Assembly: GCF_000348725.1 (NCBI RefSeq)
Contig: NC_020813.1
Span: 310,001 to 374,000, forward strand
Origin: Pseudobdellovibrio exovorus JSS
Lineage (GTDB): Bacteria; Bdellovibrionota; Bdellovibrionia; Bdellovibrionales; Bdellovibrionaceae
Direction of reading: 5' to 3'
Length of the DNA stretch: 64,000 bases
Shown here one piece after another: positions 41,843 through 50,355 of this stretch (the stretch's first letter is position 1; each line of letters opens with the position of its first letter). A program made the translations under genes and the position numbers. The notes beneath the pieces were generated by a model. The model was not told the origin of the DNA. It ran no database searches and saw only the letters and a program-made list of their open reading frames with translations.

Positions 41843-43285
41843 ATGAACGAAAAGCTGAATGCAAGATTAGTTGTGGTGGATGATGATGAAACAATTCAAG
41901 ATCTTTTAACAGCTTACTTCAAACCACGCGGGTACGAAGTGATCACATATTCAGACGCTGAATCAGCGTTGGCTGAAAGTAAAAACAAAAATACAAAATG
42001 GGATATTCTGATCTCGGACTTAGAGTTACCTCAAATGTCAGGTTTGAAGTTTATCGAAGAGCTGAAAAAAATCAGACCAGAGCTTCCTATTATATTTGTA
42101 ACAGCAACCAATACTGTCGAAACCGCTGTTGAAGCGATTCATAATGGAGCTTATGACTTTATCGTAAAGCCTATCCATTTGCCTCAATTGCAGATTTCAG
42201 TAGAGCGTGCTCGTCACTTTGCAACTTTGAACGAAAATATTTCTGAATTACGCCAACACATTAAAACTAAGGATACAAAGCACAGCGATCTGATTATCGG
42301 TCGTAGTCCGAAGTTATTGGCGGCACTCGACGTTGCTAAAAAAGTGGCTCCAAGTAATACGAATATTTTTATTTCTGGTGAAAGTGGAACAGGTAAAGAA
42401 ATCTTTGCCCGTTACATTCACTCTCAAAGTAGCCGTGCGAAAGGTCCTTTTGTTGCGATCAACTGTTCTGCGATTCCAGAAAACTTATTGGAATCGGAGT
42501 TATTTGGTCATGCTAAAGGTGCCTTTACAGGTGCGGTTGATAAGAAAATCGGTCTTTTTGAAGAGGCTGAAAACGGAACCTTATTCTTAGACGAGATCGG
42601 TGATCTGAGCCTCTCCCTTCAGGCAAAATTATTACGTGTATTGCAAGAGCGTAAAATCAAACGCGTGGGTGAAAATGAATTCCGCCCTATCAATGCACGT
42701 ATTATCTCGGCAACGCATAAAAACCTTTCGCAAGAGGTGATTGAAGGGCGTTTCCGTGAGGACTTGTTCTTCCGTTTGAATGTTATTCCTATACACATTC
42801 CGAACTTACGTTCACGTCCAGAAGATATCATGCCATTAGCAGAGCACTTCTTGAAAAAGTACACTCTTATCAATGGCTCTCCGGCTCGCGAGTTTTCACG
42901 TGAAGCTAAAAAATTCTTATTAGAGAACACATGGAAAGGTAATGTGCGTGAGCTTGAAAACTCAATTGAACGTGCGGTGGTGATGTGTACAGAGCCGACG
43001 ATCCAATGTTCAGATTTCTTAGTGGCCAATGCCGAAGGCGAAGCTACATCTATTGATCTGAGTTCAATGACACAGAATACGTCTATGGACATGAGCAATA
43101 GCACTGAAGTTTTCGTGTTGCGAGTGAATCAATCTTTACCCGAGTTGCAAGAGGTAGTTCAGAAATACATTGAATTTGCCGTGCATCGTAATGGTGGAGC
43201 TAAAGATAAAACCGCAAAAGAAATCGGAATCGATCGTAAGACACTTTATAGAAAAATGAAAATGGCAGAAGGATTTGTCCAGTAA
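41843..43285 (+). CDS. Sigma-54-dependent response regulator (NtrC family)
   Basis: Transcription activator of 480 residues: receiver domain (about 8-125) with the acidic pair in VVDDDE, phospho-Asp59, Thr and Lys in FVTATN and VKPI. The AAA+ domain (about 150-385) has Walker A GESGTGKE and the sigma-54 contact loop GAFTGA. The C-terminal Fis-type helix-turn-helix is KTAKEIGIDRKTLYRKMKMA. It hydrolyses ATP to open sigma-54 promoters. It lies next to a cluster headed by such promoters and is the best candidate for their activator. No cognate histidine kinase is adjacent. AAGGAG lies 11 bases before the ATG. Confidence 0.95.
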   Translation: MNEKLNARLVVVDDDETIQDLLTAYFKPRGYEVITYSDAESALAESKNKNTKWDILISDLELPQMSGLKFIEELKKIRPELPIIFVTATNTVETAVEAIHNGAYDFIVKPIHLPQLQISVERARHFATLNENISELRQHIKTKDTKHSDLIIGRSPKLLAALDVAKKVAPSNTNIFISGESGTGKEIFARYIHSQSSRAKGPFVAINCSAIPENLLESELFGHAKGAFTGAVDKKIGLFEEAENGTLFLDEIGDLSLSLQAKLLRVLQERKIKRVGENEFRPINARIISATHKNLSQEVIEGRFREDLFFRLNVIPIHIPNLRSRPEDIMPLAEHFLKKYTLINGSPAREFSREAKKFLLENTWKGNVRELENSIERAVVMCTEPTIQCSDFLVANAEGEATSIDLSSMTQNTSMDMSNSTEVFVLRVNQSLPELQEVVQKYIEFAVHRNGGAKDKTAKEIGIDRKTLYRKMKMAEGFVQ

Positions 43286-43340
43286 TTAGTAGATAGGGAA
43301 GAAAACTAACAAACCAAAACGGATATAAGAAGGAGACTTT

Positions 43341-44657
43341 ATGACAAAATATCTAACAGGCTTAACTCTGGCACTGCTGGTAGCTGGATGCGCCCAAACA
43401 CAGTACAAGGTGGAATTGCCGGCCGATACCGATGTACGGACTGCGATCAGCGAAGGAGACGCTAGAATTGCCCACGCCTATAATGAGCAATGGGATATCT
43501 TGGCAAAAGATGAACTCATGAAAAGTTCCGATGCCTTAGCCTCAGCTAAAAAAGCGAGTGCTGATGGCAAATCACAAGAAAAAATTGTCGAGCAACTATC
43601 AAAATTTGAAATGCACTACACGCAGGCTCAAAACCAAAGTTCGAATCGTCGCGAACGAGTTCAGGGACTATTGGAAGCACGTGAGGCCGCATTACAAAGT
43701 GGTATCCGTGAATACTCGAAAGATGACCAAAGAAAATTCTATAAGCTCGATGAAGACTTTCGAGATATGGCAGAAAGCCGTCGTATTGACACTGAAGATT
43801 ACGCTGAATTACAGCAAGGTTACCTAAAAATGGCGACAGATATGAAAAAGAATGTGGCTTTAGGTAAAGCCCGCGAAAATATCAAATTCGCTATTGATAA
43901 CAAAGGTAAACGTTACGCTCCGCAAGCGTTAAACGCAGCTGAGTTAGACATGAAGAGTGCAGAAAACATGATTGATGCTAACTTAGAAAATCCACAGGCT
44001 TATCAACAGTCTGTAGAAAGAGCGAAACACTCAGCAGGTTTAGTAGCCGCGATTGTATCTGAACAGAAAAAAGTGGGTTACAACTTGGACGAGCGTGCAG
44101 CTATGCGCCTAGTTGAACAAAATGGTACTTTAGCACAGTTGAATCGTGAACTTTCGATTTCAAGTACAATGTTACTTGGTACTCAAGCCGAGGTAGATGC
44201 ACAAGCGGAAGCTTTAAGAAAAGCAGATTCAGAGCGTCGCTTTCAACAGGCTTTAGCTGATGCACAAGCACAGTTCTCTCCGAACGAAGCGGATGTATAT
44301 CGCCAAGGTGACAAAATTCTAATCCGTATCAAAAGTATGGATTTCCCAACAGGTAATGCACAAGTTCCATCGGGATCAAGATCCGTGCTGGATCGCGTAG
44401 CTTCGGTAGCGCAAGGCCTACAAGCTAAAGAAGTGGTAGTGGAAGGCCATACAGACTCAACCGGTAGTGCGCAAATCAATGACAGGCTGTCACAAGAGCG
44501 TGCTGAAAACGTAGTGGATTACTTAGCAACAACGGGTGTGAACAGAACAGCTATGCAGTCTGTAGGTTATGGTTTCCAAAAACCAATCAGCACAAATAAA
44601 TCTAAAGAGGGTCGTGCACAAAATCGCCGTGTCGATGTGTGGATTACACCTCAGTAG
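43341..44657 (+). CDS. OmpA-family lipoprotein with helical DUF4398-like region
   Basis: The 438-residue lipoprotein has lipobox LVAGC (Cys17). A long helical, charged middle follows (about 40-310, partly DUF4398-like), then a C-terminal OmpA peptidoglycan-binding domain: MDFPTGNAQVPSGSRSVLD, VVEGHTDSTGSAQIND, LSQERAENVVDYL, and the final GRAQNRRVDVWI. It should tie the outer membrane to peptidoglycan. It is 55 bases after the activator in the same direction, with AAGGAG before the ATG, and is probably in its operon or its target. A terminator follows. Confidence 0.9.
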   Translation: MTKYLTGLTLALLVAGCAQTQYKVELPADTDVRTAISEGDARIAHAYNEQWDILAKDELMKSSDALASAKKASADGKSQEKIVEQLSKFEMHYTQAQNQSSNRRERVQGLLEAREAALQSGIREYSKDDQRKFYKLDEDFRDMAESRRIDTEDYAELQQGYLKMATDMKKNVALGKARENIKFAIDNKGKRYAPQALNAAELDMKSAENMIDANLENPQAYQQSVERAKHSAGLVAAIVSEQKKVGYNLDERAAMRLVEQNGTLAQLNRELSISSTMLLGTQAEVDAQAEALRKADSERRFQQALADAQAQFSPNEADVYRQGDKILIRIKSMDFPTGNAQVPSGSRSVLDRVASVAQGLQAKEVVVEGHTDSTGSAQINDRLSQERAENVVDYLATTGVNRTAMQSVGYGFQKPISTNKSKEGRAQNRRVDVWITPQ

Positions 44658-44736
44658 TGAAGAGTTAAAAATAAAGAATCAAAATAATAAAATATAATAA
44701 TAAAATAGTAATTGGGTTTAACTCAAGAGCGAGAAG

Positions 44737-44764
44737 AGGGGCTTTGGAAACTAAAGCCCTTTTC
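44737..44764 (+). terminator. Rho-independent terminator after ompA-like gene
   Basis: GGGCTTT and AAAGCCC form a 7-bp stem with a seven-base loop, followed by TTTT. It lies just before the left end of the IS element. Confidence 0.8.
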
Positions 44765-44770
44765 CCTTTG

Positions 44771-44794
44771 AAACTGGCCCCCGAAACTGCTGCA
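44771..44794 (+). repeat. Left terminal inverted repeat of the IS
   Basis: It begins AAACTGGCCCCC and ends CTGCTGCA. It pairs with the right end at 18 of 24 positions. Confidence 0.7.
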
Positions 44795-44840
44795 AAAATT
44801 ATTTTCAAGCCCGGCTCAGTATCTGCAAAAGATACATCCC

Positions 44841-45755
44841 ATGAAGATAATATGCCCAAAATGCAAAAACCCCTACCGAACCTCGGACAATAGCTCCAGA
44901 TCTATCCGTAAATTCGGATTTTTCTATAGAATATCTGATCGAAAAAAAGTGCAGCGCTTTTACTGCAAACTCTGTAGTTTACACTTCTCAGTAGCGACAT
45001 TGTCTTTTTGTTATCGTCAGAAGAAACGTCAAATCAACCATCGTGTGGCCAGACAATTGGTTTCAGGAACTTCTCAACGAGAGTGTGCACGATTAATGAA
45101 GATTAATCGTAAAACAGTAGTTAGAAAGTTTATCTTCATGGCCGAGCGAGCGAAGTTAACACTTGAAAAGCTTAATAAAAAACGACCAAGTATAGCGCAA
45201 TTAGAATTTGATGATCTCGAGACCTTCGAGCATACCAAATGCAAACCGATCTCTGTGACTCTTGCCGTAGAGTCGAAGAGCCGGTGGATTGTTGGTTATG
45301 AGGTCGCTTCAATGCCTGCTAAAGGCTTAATCGCTAAATTATCCGTAAAGAAATATGGAAAACGACATGATGGAAGAAGTACTGCAAGAAAGAAACTATT
45401 TGGTCGAATACAAAAATATATAGCCAGTGAAGCTGATATAAAATCAGATCAGAATCCTCATTACGTCACAGATGTGCAGAGATTTTTTCCAAGAAGTAGA
45501 CATTATAGGTATAAGGGAAGAAGAGGCTGTGTTGTGGGCCAAGGAGAGTTAAAAGCCGGAGGTTCTGACCCTTTATTTAGCTTAAATCATACGTGTGCTA
45601 TGGCACGGTATCGTATAAGTCGATTAATTCGAAGGACATGGAATACGACGAAAAAAATGGAGATGCTGGATCTTCATTTTGCCTTGATGAGTTTACATCA
45701 TAATTTAAGTTTAAAGGAAACTTCACTTTTGAGAGGAAGAACTGCAACAGGCTGA
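44841..45755 (+). CDS. Transposase, IS1-like with N-terminal zinc ribbon
   Basis: The 304-residue protein starts with a CPKC...CKLC zinc ribbon (about 5-50) and a helix-turn-helix (SQRECARLMKINRKTVVRKF). A DDE-type domain follows: LEFDDLETFEHTK, YVTDVQRFFP, and GELKAGGSDPLFSLNHT. The ending RLIRRTWNTTKKMEMLDLHF is typical of a transposase family found in delta-type proteobacteria and related to IS1 InsAB. It appears intact. Start codon context is weak, as is common for transposases. It fills the IS between its inverted repeats. Confidence 0.85.
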   Translation: MKIICPKCKNPYRTSDNSSRSIRKFGFFYRISDRKKVQRFYCKLCSLHFSVATLSFCYRQKKRQINHRVARQLVSGTSQRECARLMKINRKTVVRKFIFMAERAKLTLEKLNKKRPSIAQLEFDDLETFEHTKCKPISVTLAVESKSRWIVGYEVASMPAKGLIAKLSVKKYGKRHDGRSTARKKLFGRIQKYIASEADIKSDQNPHYVTDVQRFFPRSRHYRYKGRRGCVVGQGELKAGGSDPLFSLNHTCAMARYRISRLIRRTWNTTKKMEMLDLHFALMSLHHNLSLKETSLLRGRTATG

Positions 45756-45766
45756 GGGGGCAGTTT
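45743..45766 (-). repeat. Right terminal inverted repeat of the IS
   Basis: Read on the minus strand it starts AAACTGCCCCC and ends CTGTTGCA. The outermost AA forms the last two bases of the TAA stop of the neighbouring lipoprotein gene. Confidence 0.7.
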
Positions 45767-46307
45767 AAAAAAAGTTACTTTGGGTTGAAATCGCCTTCCC
45801 CTCACCTTCCTGTTTCCCCTCAAACCCCAGAACCCTATTCACCTTATTAATCGACTCTTCCACCAGCTTCATTCGCTCCATTATATTTCGGTGAATCATA
45901 TCACTGATCATGTAGGCCCCTTGCTGGCTGCCATCTTCAGACATAAGTTCATCCACCATCATAGATCGCAATTTGACGTTCATAACGCTGTTCTGCTCCA
46001 GTTGTTTACCGATATCGACGCGAATATCATAAAGGGCACTTTTTTGCTCTTCCGAGAGCTGTCCTTTGATGATCAGTTCATCTAAAGCATAGCGAAGTTC
46101 TGCATCGGAAGAGATAATGATCTCTTGATCTGTGTGTTGAGGCACAGGTGCAGGCTCTAACGAAAAACCAGATGTGGCTCCTGATGTTGATTCAGAAGTT
46201 GATTCTGAAGTTGATTCTGAATCGATTTGGCGCTGTGAGTGGATAGAGGAATGGGTACAAGTCGTGAATAGGGCCACAGCCAGTAGGCTGACAAGATATT
46301 TTTTCAT
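45765..46307 (-). CDS. Lipoprotein, C-terminus probably cut by the IS
   Basis: The 180-residue precursor has a lipobox FTTC (Cys17). A Ser/Glu/Thr repeat (SESTSESTSES) follows, then a helical domain with HTDQEIIISSDAELRYALDE and LSEEQKSALYDIRVDIGKQL. The stop codon TAA uses two bases of the IS inverted repeat, and the last residues (STQSNFF) read through A/T-rich flank, so the original protein may have been longer. AGGTGG precedes the ATG. Function unknown. Confidence 0.75.
   Translation of the reverse strand: MKKYLVSLLAVALFTTCTHSSIHSQRQIDSESTSESTSESTSGATSGFSLEPAPVPQHTDQEIIISSDAELRYALDELIIKGQLSEEQKSALYDIRVDIGKQLEQNSVMNVKLRSMMVDELMSEDGSQQGAYMISDMIHRNIMERMKLVEESINKVNRVLGFEGKQEGEGKAISTQSNFF
46186..46221. 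repeat. Three 12-bp tandem repeats inside a lipoprotein gene
   Basis: Units GTTGATTCAGAA, GTTGATTCTGAA, GTTGATTCTGAA encode the repeated SEST linker after the lipid anchor. Copy number may vary by slippage. Confidence 0.85.
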
Positions 46308-46396
46308 AGGCCACCTCCATCTTACATTCTAGAAGTGGCATGTGTGATTAGATTGTCACGGATGTGAAGAAAACCACAAACAGACAATATCTAAGT

Positions 46397-47527
46397 CTAA
46401 CGTGCTGATTGAAGTGTCACGCGTGTTTCGTTATCAGAGCTATCTTTGACCAGAATGGTGATCGGTCCGTCATAAGTCGCGGGTAATTTTAGTCGGAATA
46501 GAAACTCTGTGTTGCGATAATCCCCTTGGGTAGTGAATAGACGTCCATCTGAAAGACGTAGATTGCGTGCATAGACTTCACGAATATCAGGGAAGCCACC
46601 CAATTGATTCACGAGTTTCTGTGTAAAATCCCACGCTACAGTAAATACAGAAGGTAGAGTCGGCTCGCTAGAGGCCTGAACCAGCACAGGAGGCAGGGGA
46701 TAGATATTATCCCCTTTCATATCATAAGCTGAAATCACAAGTTCCTGAGGGCGTCCCACAAGTGTTTGATCACGCACCTCAACTTTTTTGTCGGGATAGA
46801 TCGCGAAGATATTTTTAATCACCGGAGCTTTATCGTCATGTAGAGCTTTTGAAAAATATTCGGGATTGACCTTCACTCCTTGTGGCGAAACTAAGTTGTA
46901 GTGGATATGGTCATAGCGATCTCCGTAGCGCAGAACCGGCCAACTGACAGTGTAGCCAACTAAGTCGCCTTTTTTCACTTGTCCACCACCGCGCACGATC
47001 ATGTTGTAGATGTCCTGTGGTAAGTTGCGAGGACTCACATGATGTAGTTCTAACTGATAGCCATTTTCCATACGGATGTTAATTTCGAAGTAAAGCTCTT
47101 GCCCGCCAGAGGTGATGGGTTTGGTAAATTTTTGATCTTCGCCAGTTTGTGGATCGGTCACATAGCTGTAGTAAAAACCTGTTAAGTATCCATCTACGGG
47201 TGTGTACACAGCTTGTGAGCGCGCTACGCGCAGATCAGAACCACCATGAAAGTAAGCTTCTGTTCCATAGTTTTGATATTGAGGCATACTGTTGCCAATC
47301 GTGTGGCGTGAGTCGATAAACTCAACAGGCCAATCCAGCTCATGTCGCTCTAACTCAGCGGAAGGGCTTTCTGTTCCCGCACCTATGGTTGTGGCTGCGA
47401 GCTGCGGACGTGATTGGAAGCCCTGTTTGAGGGCCTGTTCGCGGCTCAGCTTTAATTCACCGGCAAAGGCGCTAGTGAATATAAAAAATGAAAGAAGAAA
47501 TAGAGGGGTTGATTTTGATGATTGCAT
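46397..47527 (-). CDS. Secreted M23-family (LytM-type) protein
   Basis: The 376-residue precursor has a signal peptide (SSKSTPLFLLSFFIFTSAFA). The M23 motifs are HGGSDLR (His and Asp ligands), PVDGYLTGFYY, GGQVKKGDLVGYT, and YDHIHYNL with the HxH ligand. All zinc ligands appear present, so it could cleave peptidoglycan cross-links or act on other peptides in the periplasm or prey. After the M23 domain there is a C-terminal beta-rich part (PLPPVLVQ, FLFRLKLPATYDGPITILVK), probably Ig-like. It starts with ATG at 47527; other in-frame starts are not better. Confidence 0.82.
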   Translation of the reverse strand: MQSSKSTPLFLLSFFIFTSAFAGELKLSREQALKQGFQSRPQLAATTIGAGTESPSAELERHELDWPVEFIDSRHTIGNSMPQYQNYGTEAYFHGGSDLRVARSQAVYTPVDGYLTGFYYSYVTDPQTGEDQKFTKPITSGGQELYFEINIRMENGYQLELHHVSPRNLPQDIYNMIVRGGGQVKKGDLVGYTVSWPVLRYGDRYDHIHYNLVSPQGVKVNPEYFSKALHDDKAPVIKNIFAIYPDKKVEVRDQTLVGRPQELVISAYDMKGDNIYPLPPVLVQASSEPTLPSVFTVAWDFTQKLVNQLGGFPDIREVYARNLRLSDGRLFTTQGDYRNTEFLFRLKLPATYDGPITILVKDSSDNETRVTLQSAR

Positions 47528-47652
47528 TCATCAAGTGTGCGCCTTTTTAGAACAAACGGGAAAGGCAGAATGTTTGACTCGCTGGCGCTCTAGACTTTAG
47601 GCGTGTTGCTGTGAAAGTCTAAAAAGGGCTCCCATGACAGAGGCCTCACTGA

Positions 47653-48099
47653 TTACTTTTTGAAAAGAGCTAAGTATTGGCCGTATCCCGTTTTTTCTAA
47701 ATCTTCTTTCGGAATGAAACGTAAGGCCGCTGAGTTAATACAATAGCGAAGACCACCATCGTCTAATGGCCCATCTTCAAAAACGTGTCCTAAGTGGGAG
47801 TCCGCTTGTAATGAGCGCACTTCCACTCGTCGCATAAAATCAGTTTCTTGATGGTAAGTGATATTTTCTTTTTCAATAGGACGGGTAAAGCTCGGCCAAC
47901 CAGTTCCAGAGTCAAACTTATCAACTGAGCTAAAAAGAGGCTCGCCCGAAACCACATCTACATAGATGCCTTCACTCTTATTATCCCAGTAGGCATTGCG
48001 GAAAGGAGGTTCTGTCCCACAAAGCTGAGTGATCTTGTACTGCTCAGGAGTTAAAGACTCTTTCAAAACTTGATCTTCGGGTTTTTTATATTGGCTCAT
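47653..48099 (-). CDS. msrB: Peptide-methionine (R)-S-oxide reductase
   Basis: Reduces methionine-R-sulfoxide in oxidised proteins. The 148-residue protein has the MsrB motifs [42 protein letters not shown], and the catalytic Cys120 in [11 protein letters not shown]. The zinc-binding CxxC pairs found in many MsrB proteins are missing, as in the zinc-free subgroup. There is no signal peptide. AGGTCC-type bases precede the ATG. It stands between the M23 and ABC genes. Confidence 0.95.
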   Translation of the reverse strand: MSQYKKPEDQVLKESLTPEQYKITQLCGTEPPFRNAYWDNKSEGIYVDVVSGEPLFSSVDKFDSGTGWPSFTRPIEKENITYHQETDFMRRVEVRSLQADSHLGHVFEDGPLDDGGLRYCINSAALRFIPKEDLEKTGYGQYLALFKK

Positions 48100-48121
48100 A
48101 GGACCTCTTATTTAACTACAA

Positions 48122-48904
48122 CTAGGTTACCAGTTTTTTACGTATTTGGTAATAGGACCAAACACATAGAATAAGACTTTGTACAATTAAGATACTGCCA
48201 CTGTACAAAAAAGCTCCTATGATGTCGCGTTCCCAAAAAATAGCCTGTGCCAGTCGAACCCCGTGAATCAGAGGGAAGAATTCAGCCAGTACACGCACAG
48301 CCGTATGCATTTGATCGATCGGAAAGAAAATTCCAGAAAGAAAATACAGCGGAGCAATAATAAATGAATACACCGTTTGAAACTGATTGATGTTGTTCAC
48401 CAGAGCTGTTGCCAGTAATCCCATAGCGCCACATGGAAGAGCCACAAGGCCACCAACGATACCGATTAAAGGAATCAGCCAAGGATTTACCATTAAACCA
48501 AAAAGAGCTAAAACCACAGCCACGCCAATAGCCATGATCCCGCCTTTTAAGCCAATCCAAAGCATCTCACCCATGACGACTTCTTTCACACCGATAGGTG
48601 TGGTCAGCATGGCTTTATAGACATTTTCGTAGCTCATGCGGACATAGAATCCATAGCTGCTTTCAAAGAAAGATGTGAATAGGGCGGTGGCCACAGTTAA
48701 ACCCGGAGCCAAAAACTGCATGTATCCCATGCCTTCCACATCAGTAAGAAAGGAACCCAGTCCTAACCCGAGAGAAACTAAAATCAAGGCAGGGTCGGCG
48801 ACAGTTGGGGAAATATTCGCAATCAGATCTTTTTTATAGACCACCCAATTGCGAATGGTGATATTCCAACAAAGTACAAGTGATTGAAGTGCAGAGTTAA
48901 GCAT
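48122..48904 (-). CDS. ABC-2 type transporter permease
   Basis: A 260-residue membrane protein with about six helices. The motifs are LGLGSFLTDVEGMGYMQFLA and MLTTPIGVKEVVMGEMLW, then a late segment FIIAPLYFLSGIFFPIDQM, typical of NodJ/YadH/DrrB-type ABC-2 permeases. Its start overlaps the end of the ATPase gene by eight bases, so the two form one exporter. The substrate could be a lipid, sugar or drug; sequence alone does not tell. Confidence 0.9.
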   Translation of the reverse strand: MLNSALQSLVLCWNITIRNWVVYKKDLIANISPTVADPALILVSLGLGLGSFLTDVEGMGYMQFLAPGLTVATALFTSFFESSYGFYVRMSYENVYKAMLTTPIGVKEVVMGEMLWIGLKGGIMAIGVAVVLALFGLMVNPWLIPLIGIVGGLVALPCGAMGLLATALVNNINQFQTVYSFIIAPLYFLSGIFFPIDQMHTAVRVLAEFFPLIHGVRLAQAIFWERDIIGAFLYSGSILIVQSLILCVWSYYQIRKKLVT

Positions 48905-49808
48905 CGGAAGAAAGCTCCTGTCCAGTCAGTTTTAAAAAGACATCTTCAAGATTTGACGGACGAATTTGTAAAGGAATCAGACCGTGTTCTGCATGAAGGT
49001 TTGTGAGGTCCGCTAAAGCGGGTGTACGTAAGTAGATTCCAGAAGAATCTTCGTGGAAGTGACGATCGGCACGATCGCGGAAAAGAGATTGAATTTTTTC
49101 CCGATCTTTCGCATCGAAGATGCCCACATATCCGGGGGTGTGCTCTTGAATCATTTTCTGCGGAGACCCTTCTGCTACCACATGACCTTGATTCATAATC
49201 ACCAGACGATCACATAGAACTTCGGCTTCATGCATGTAATGAGTCGTCAAAATAATCGTCGTTCCCGCTTGGTGAAGCTCTTTCACTTTTCCCCAAAGCA
49301 AGTGACGTACTGCTGGATCTAATCCAGTGGTGGGTTCATCGAGTATCAGCACTTCTGGCTTATTCAGTAGTGCGCGTACGAAAACCAAACGGCGTTTCAT
49401 ACCACCAGATAAAGACTGAATGCGAGCCGTGCGTTTGTGTGACAGATTCATATACTCGAGCAATTCATTGATGCGATTTTGTCTTTCATTTTTAGGGATA
49501 CCCACGAAAGAACAATAGAGGTGCATATTTTCTTCAACGGTTAAGCTTTCATCTAAGGCATTATCTTGTGTTACCACACCAAGACGTTTTTTTATCTCAC
49601 GAGCGTTGGTTTTGGGGTCATAACCAAAAACTTTAAGTTCTCCGCCAGAGCGAACCACGCTTCCGTAGGTCATACCGATAAAGGTGGACTTGCCTGCACC
49701 GTTGGGTCCAAGTAAGCCGAAGCATTCGCCTTTACGGATTTGCAGGTCCATTTTCTTTACAGCATGGAAATCGCCAAAAGATTTAGTCAGAGCTTGAGCG
49801 ACGATCAT
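48897..49808 (-). CDS. ABC transporter ATP-binding protein (NodI/DrrA type)
   Basis: The 303-residue ATPase has Walker A GPNGAGKSTFIG, Q-loop VVTQDNALDESLTVEEN, signature LSGGMKRRLVF, Walker B EVLILDEPTTGLDP and the switch His in TTHYMHEAEVLC. The C-terminal extension of about 90 residues is usual for the ABC-2 exporter ATPases. It powers the permease encoded after it. Confidence 0.94.
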   Translation of the reverse strand: MIVAQALTKSFGDFHAVKKMDLQIRKGECFGLLGPNGAGKSTFIGMTYGSVVRSGGELKVFGYDPKTNAREIKKRLGVVTQDNALDESLTVEENMHLYCSFVGIPKNERQNRINELLEYMNLSHKRTARIQSLSGGMKRRLVFVRALLNKPEVLILDEPTTGLDPAVRHLLWGKVKELHQAGTTIILTTHYMHEAEVLCDRLVIMNQGHVVAEGSPQKMIQEHTPGYVGIFDAKDREKIQSLFRDRADRHFHEDSSGIYLRTPALADLTNLHAEHGLIPLQIRPSNLEDVFLKLTGQELSSDA

Positions 49809-49884
49809 AATTCACTTCCTAGTTTCATCAGTCGGCCAAGATAACAGACTTTTCTTCTACAGAGTAGTGCCGTATATTCTAGTT

Positions 49885-50355
49885 ATGAAAAAATACTTTG
49901 ATGTGAAAATAATAGTGATTATAGGGATTATGGTTGGCATTGGCGCCATGATGCTTTTTGGCTATAACGTGCAGAACACATTAGATGCGAAACTGTACTA
50001 TACATTTGATTTTGTAAAAGAATTTTTCAACACCCTAAGTCTGGAAGATCGTCAGGCCTATTTAAAACACGAGTACCTAGATATGGGATTCATGCTAGCT
50101 TATACAGCTTTCTTTTTTCTGAGTCTTAAAAGATTCTACGAGGGTTGGAACTGGGTTCCCTCTATCGCATTAGCTGCCTTGGTTTTTGATGTGGCCGAGA
50201 CAGGATTAATTATTCTGTGCTTACAGGGCCATGTTTTACCAGAGCAGCTCTTTTTTCTAGGATGGTTAACAGCATGTAAATGGTTAGGGGTGGCTGTCAC
50301 CTTCTGCTTTTTTGTAGTAGGAGCCCTTAAAAGGCTCTCAGTGAAAACTACTTAG
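49885..50355 (+). CDS. Integral membrane protein of unknown function
   Basis: The 156-residue protein has four predicted membrane helices (IIVIIGIMVGIGAMMLFGY, DMGFMLAYTAFFFLSL, PSIALAALVFDVAETGLIIL, LGVAVTFCFFVVGALK). An ATG at 49885 is taken as the start; a GTG six codons earlier is possible. It is divergent from the ABC operon and ends with an eight-base overlap with the next, convergent gene. Confidence 0.75.
   Translation: MKKYFDVKIIVIIGIMVGIGAMMLFGYNVQNTLDAKLYYTFDFVKEFFNTLSLEDRQAYLKHEYLDMGFMLAYTAFFFLSLKRFYEGWNWVPSIALAALVFDVAETGLIILCLQGHVLPEQLFFLGWLTACKWLGVAVTFCFFVVGALKRLSVKTT

Larger units (their letters stand above)
44771..45766 (+). mobile_element. IS-like insertion element, about 1 kb
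   Basis: A single transposase gene is enclosed by imperfect 24-base terminal inverted repeats (44771-44794 and 45743-45766) that match at 18 of 24 positions, with AAACTG at the outer ends and TGCA at the inner ends. The size of 996 bases is normal for a one-gene IS. No clean target-site duplication was seen, so the insertion may be old. The right end touches the 3' end of the lipoprotein gene 45765-46307. Confidence 0.75.

Noticed and set aside
42619-43104. 161-residue leftward frame inside the sigma-54 activator gene
   Set aside because: It lies wholly opposite the AAA+ domain coding region, whose motifs are intact; no ribosome site.
44771-45766. Larger genomic island or prophage around the transposase
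   Set aside because: Flanking genes are ordinary envelope genes; no integrase, tRNA target or phage structural genes occur.
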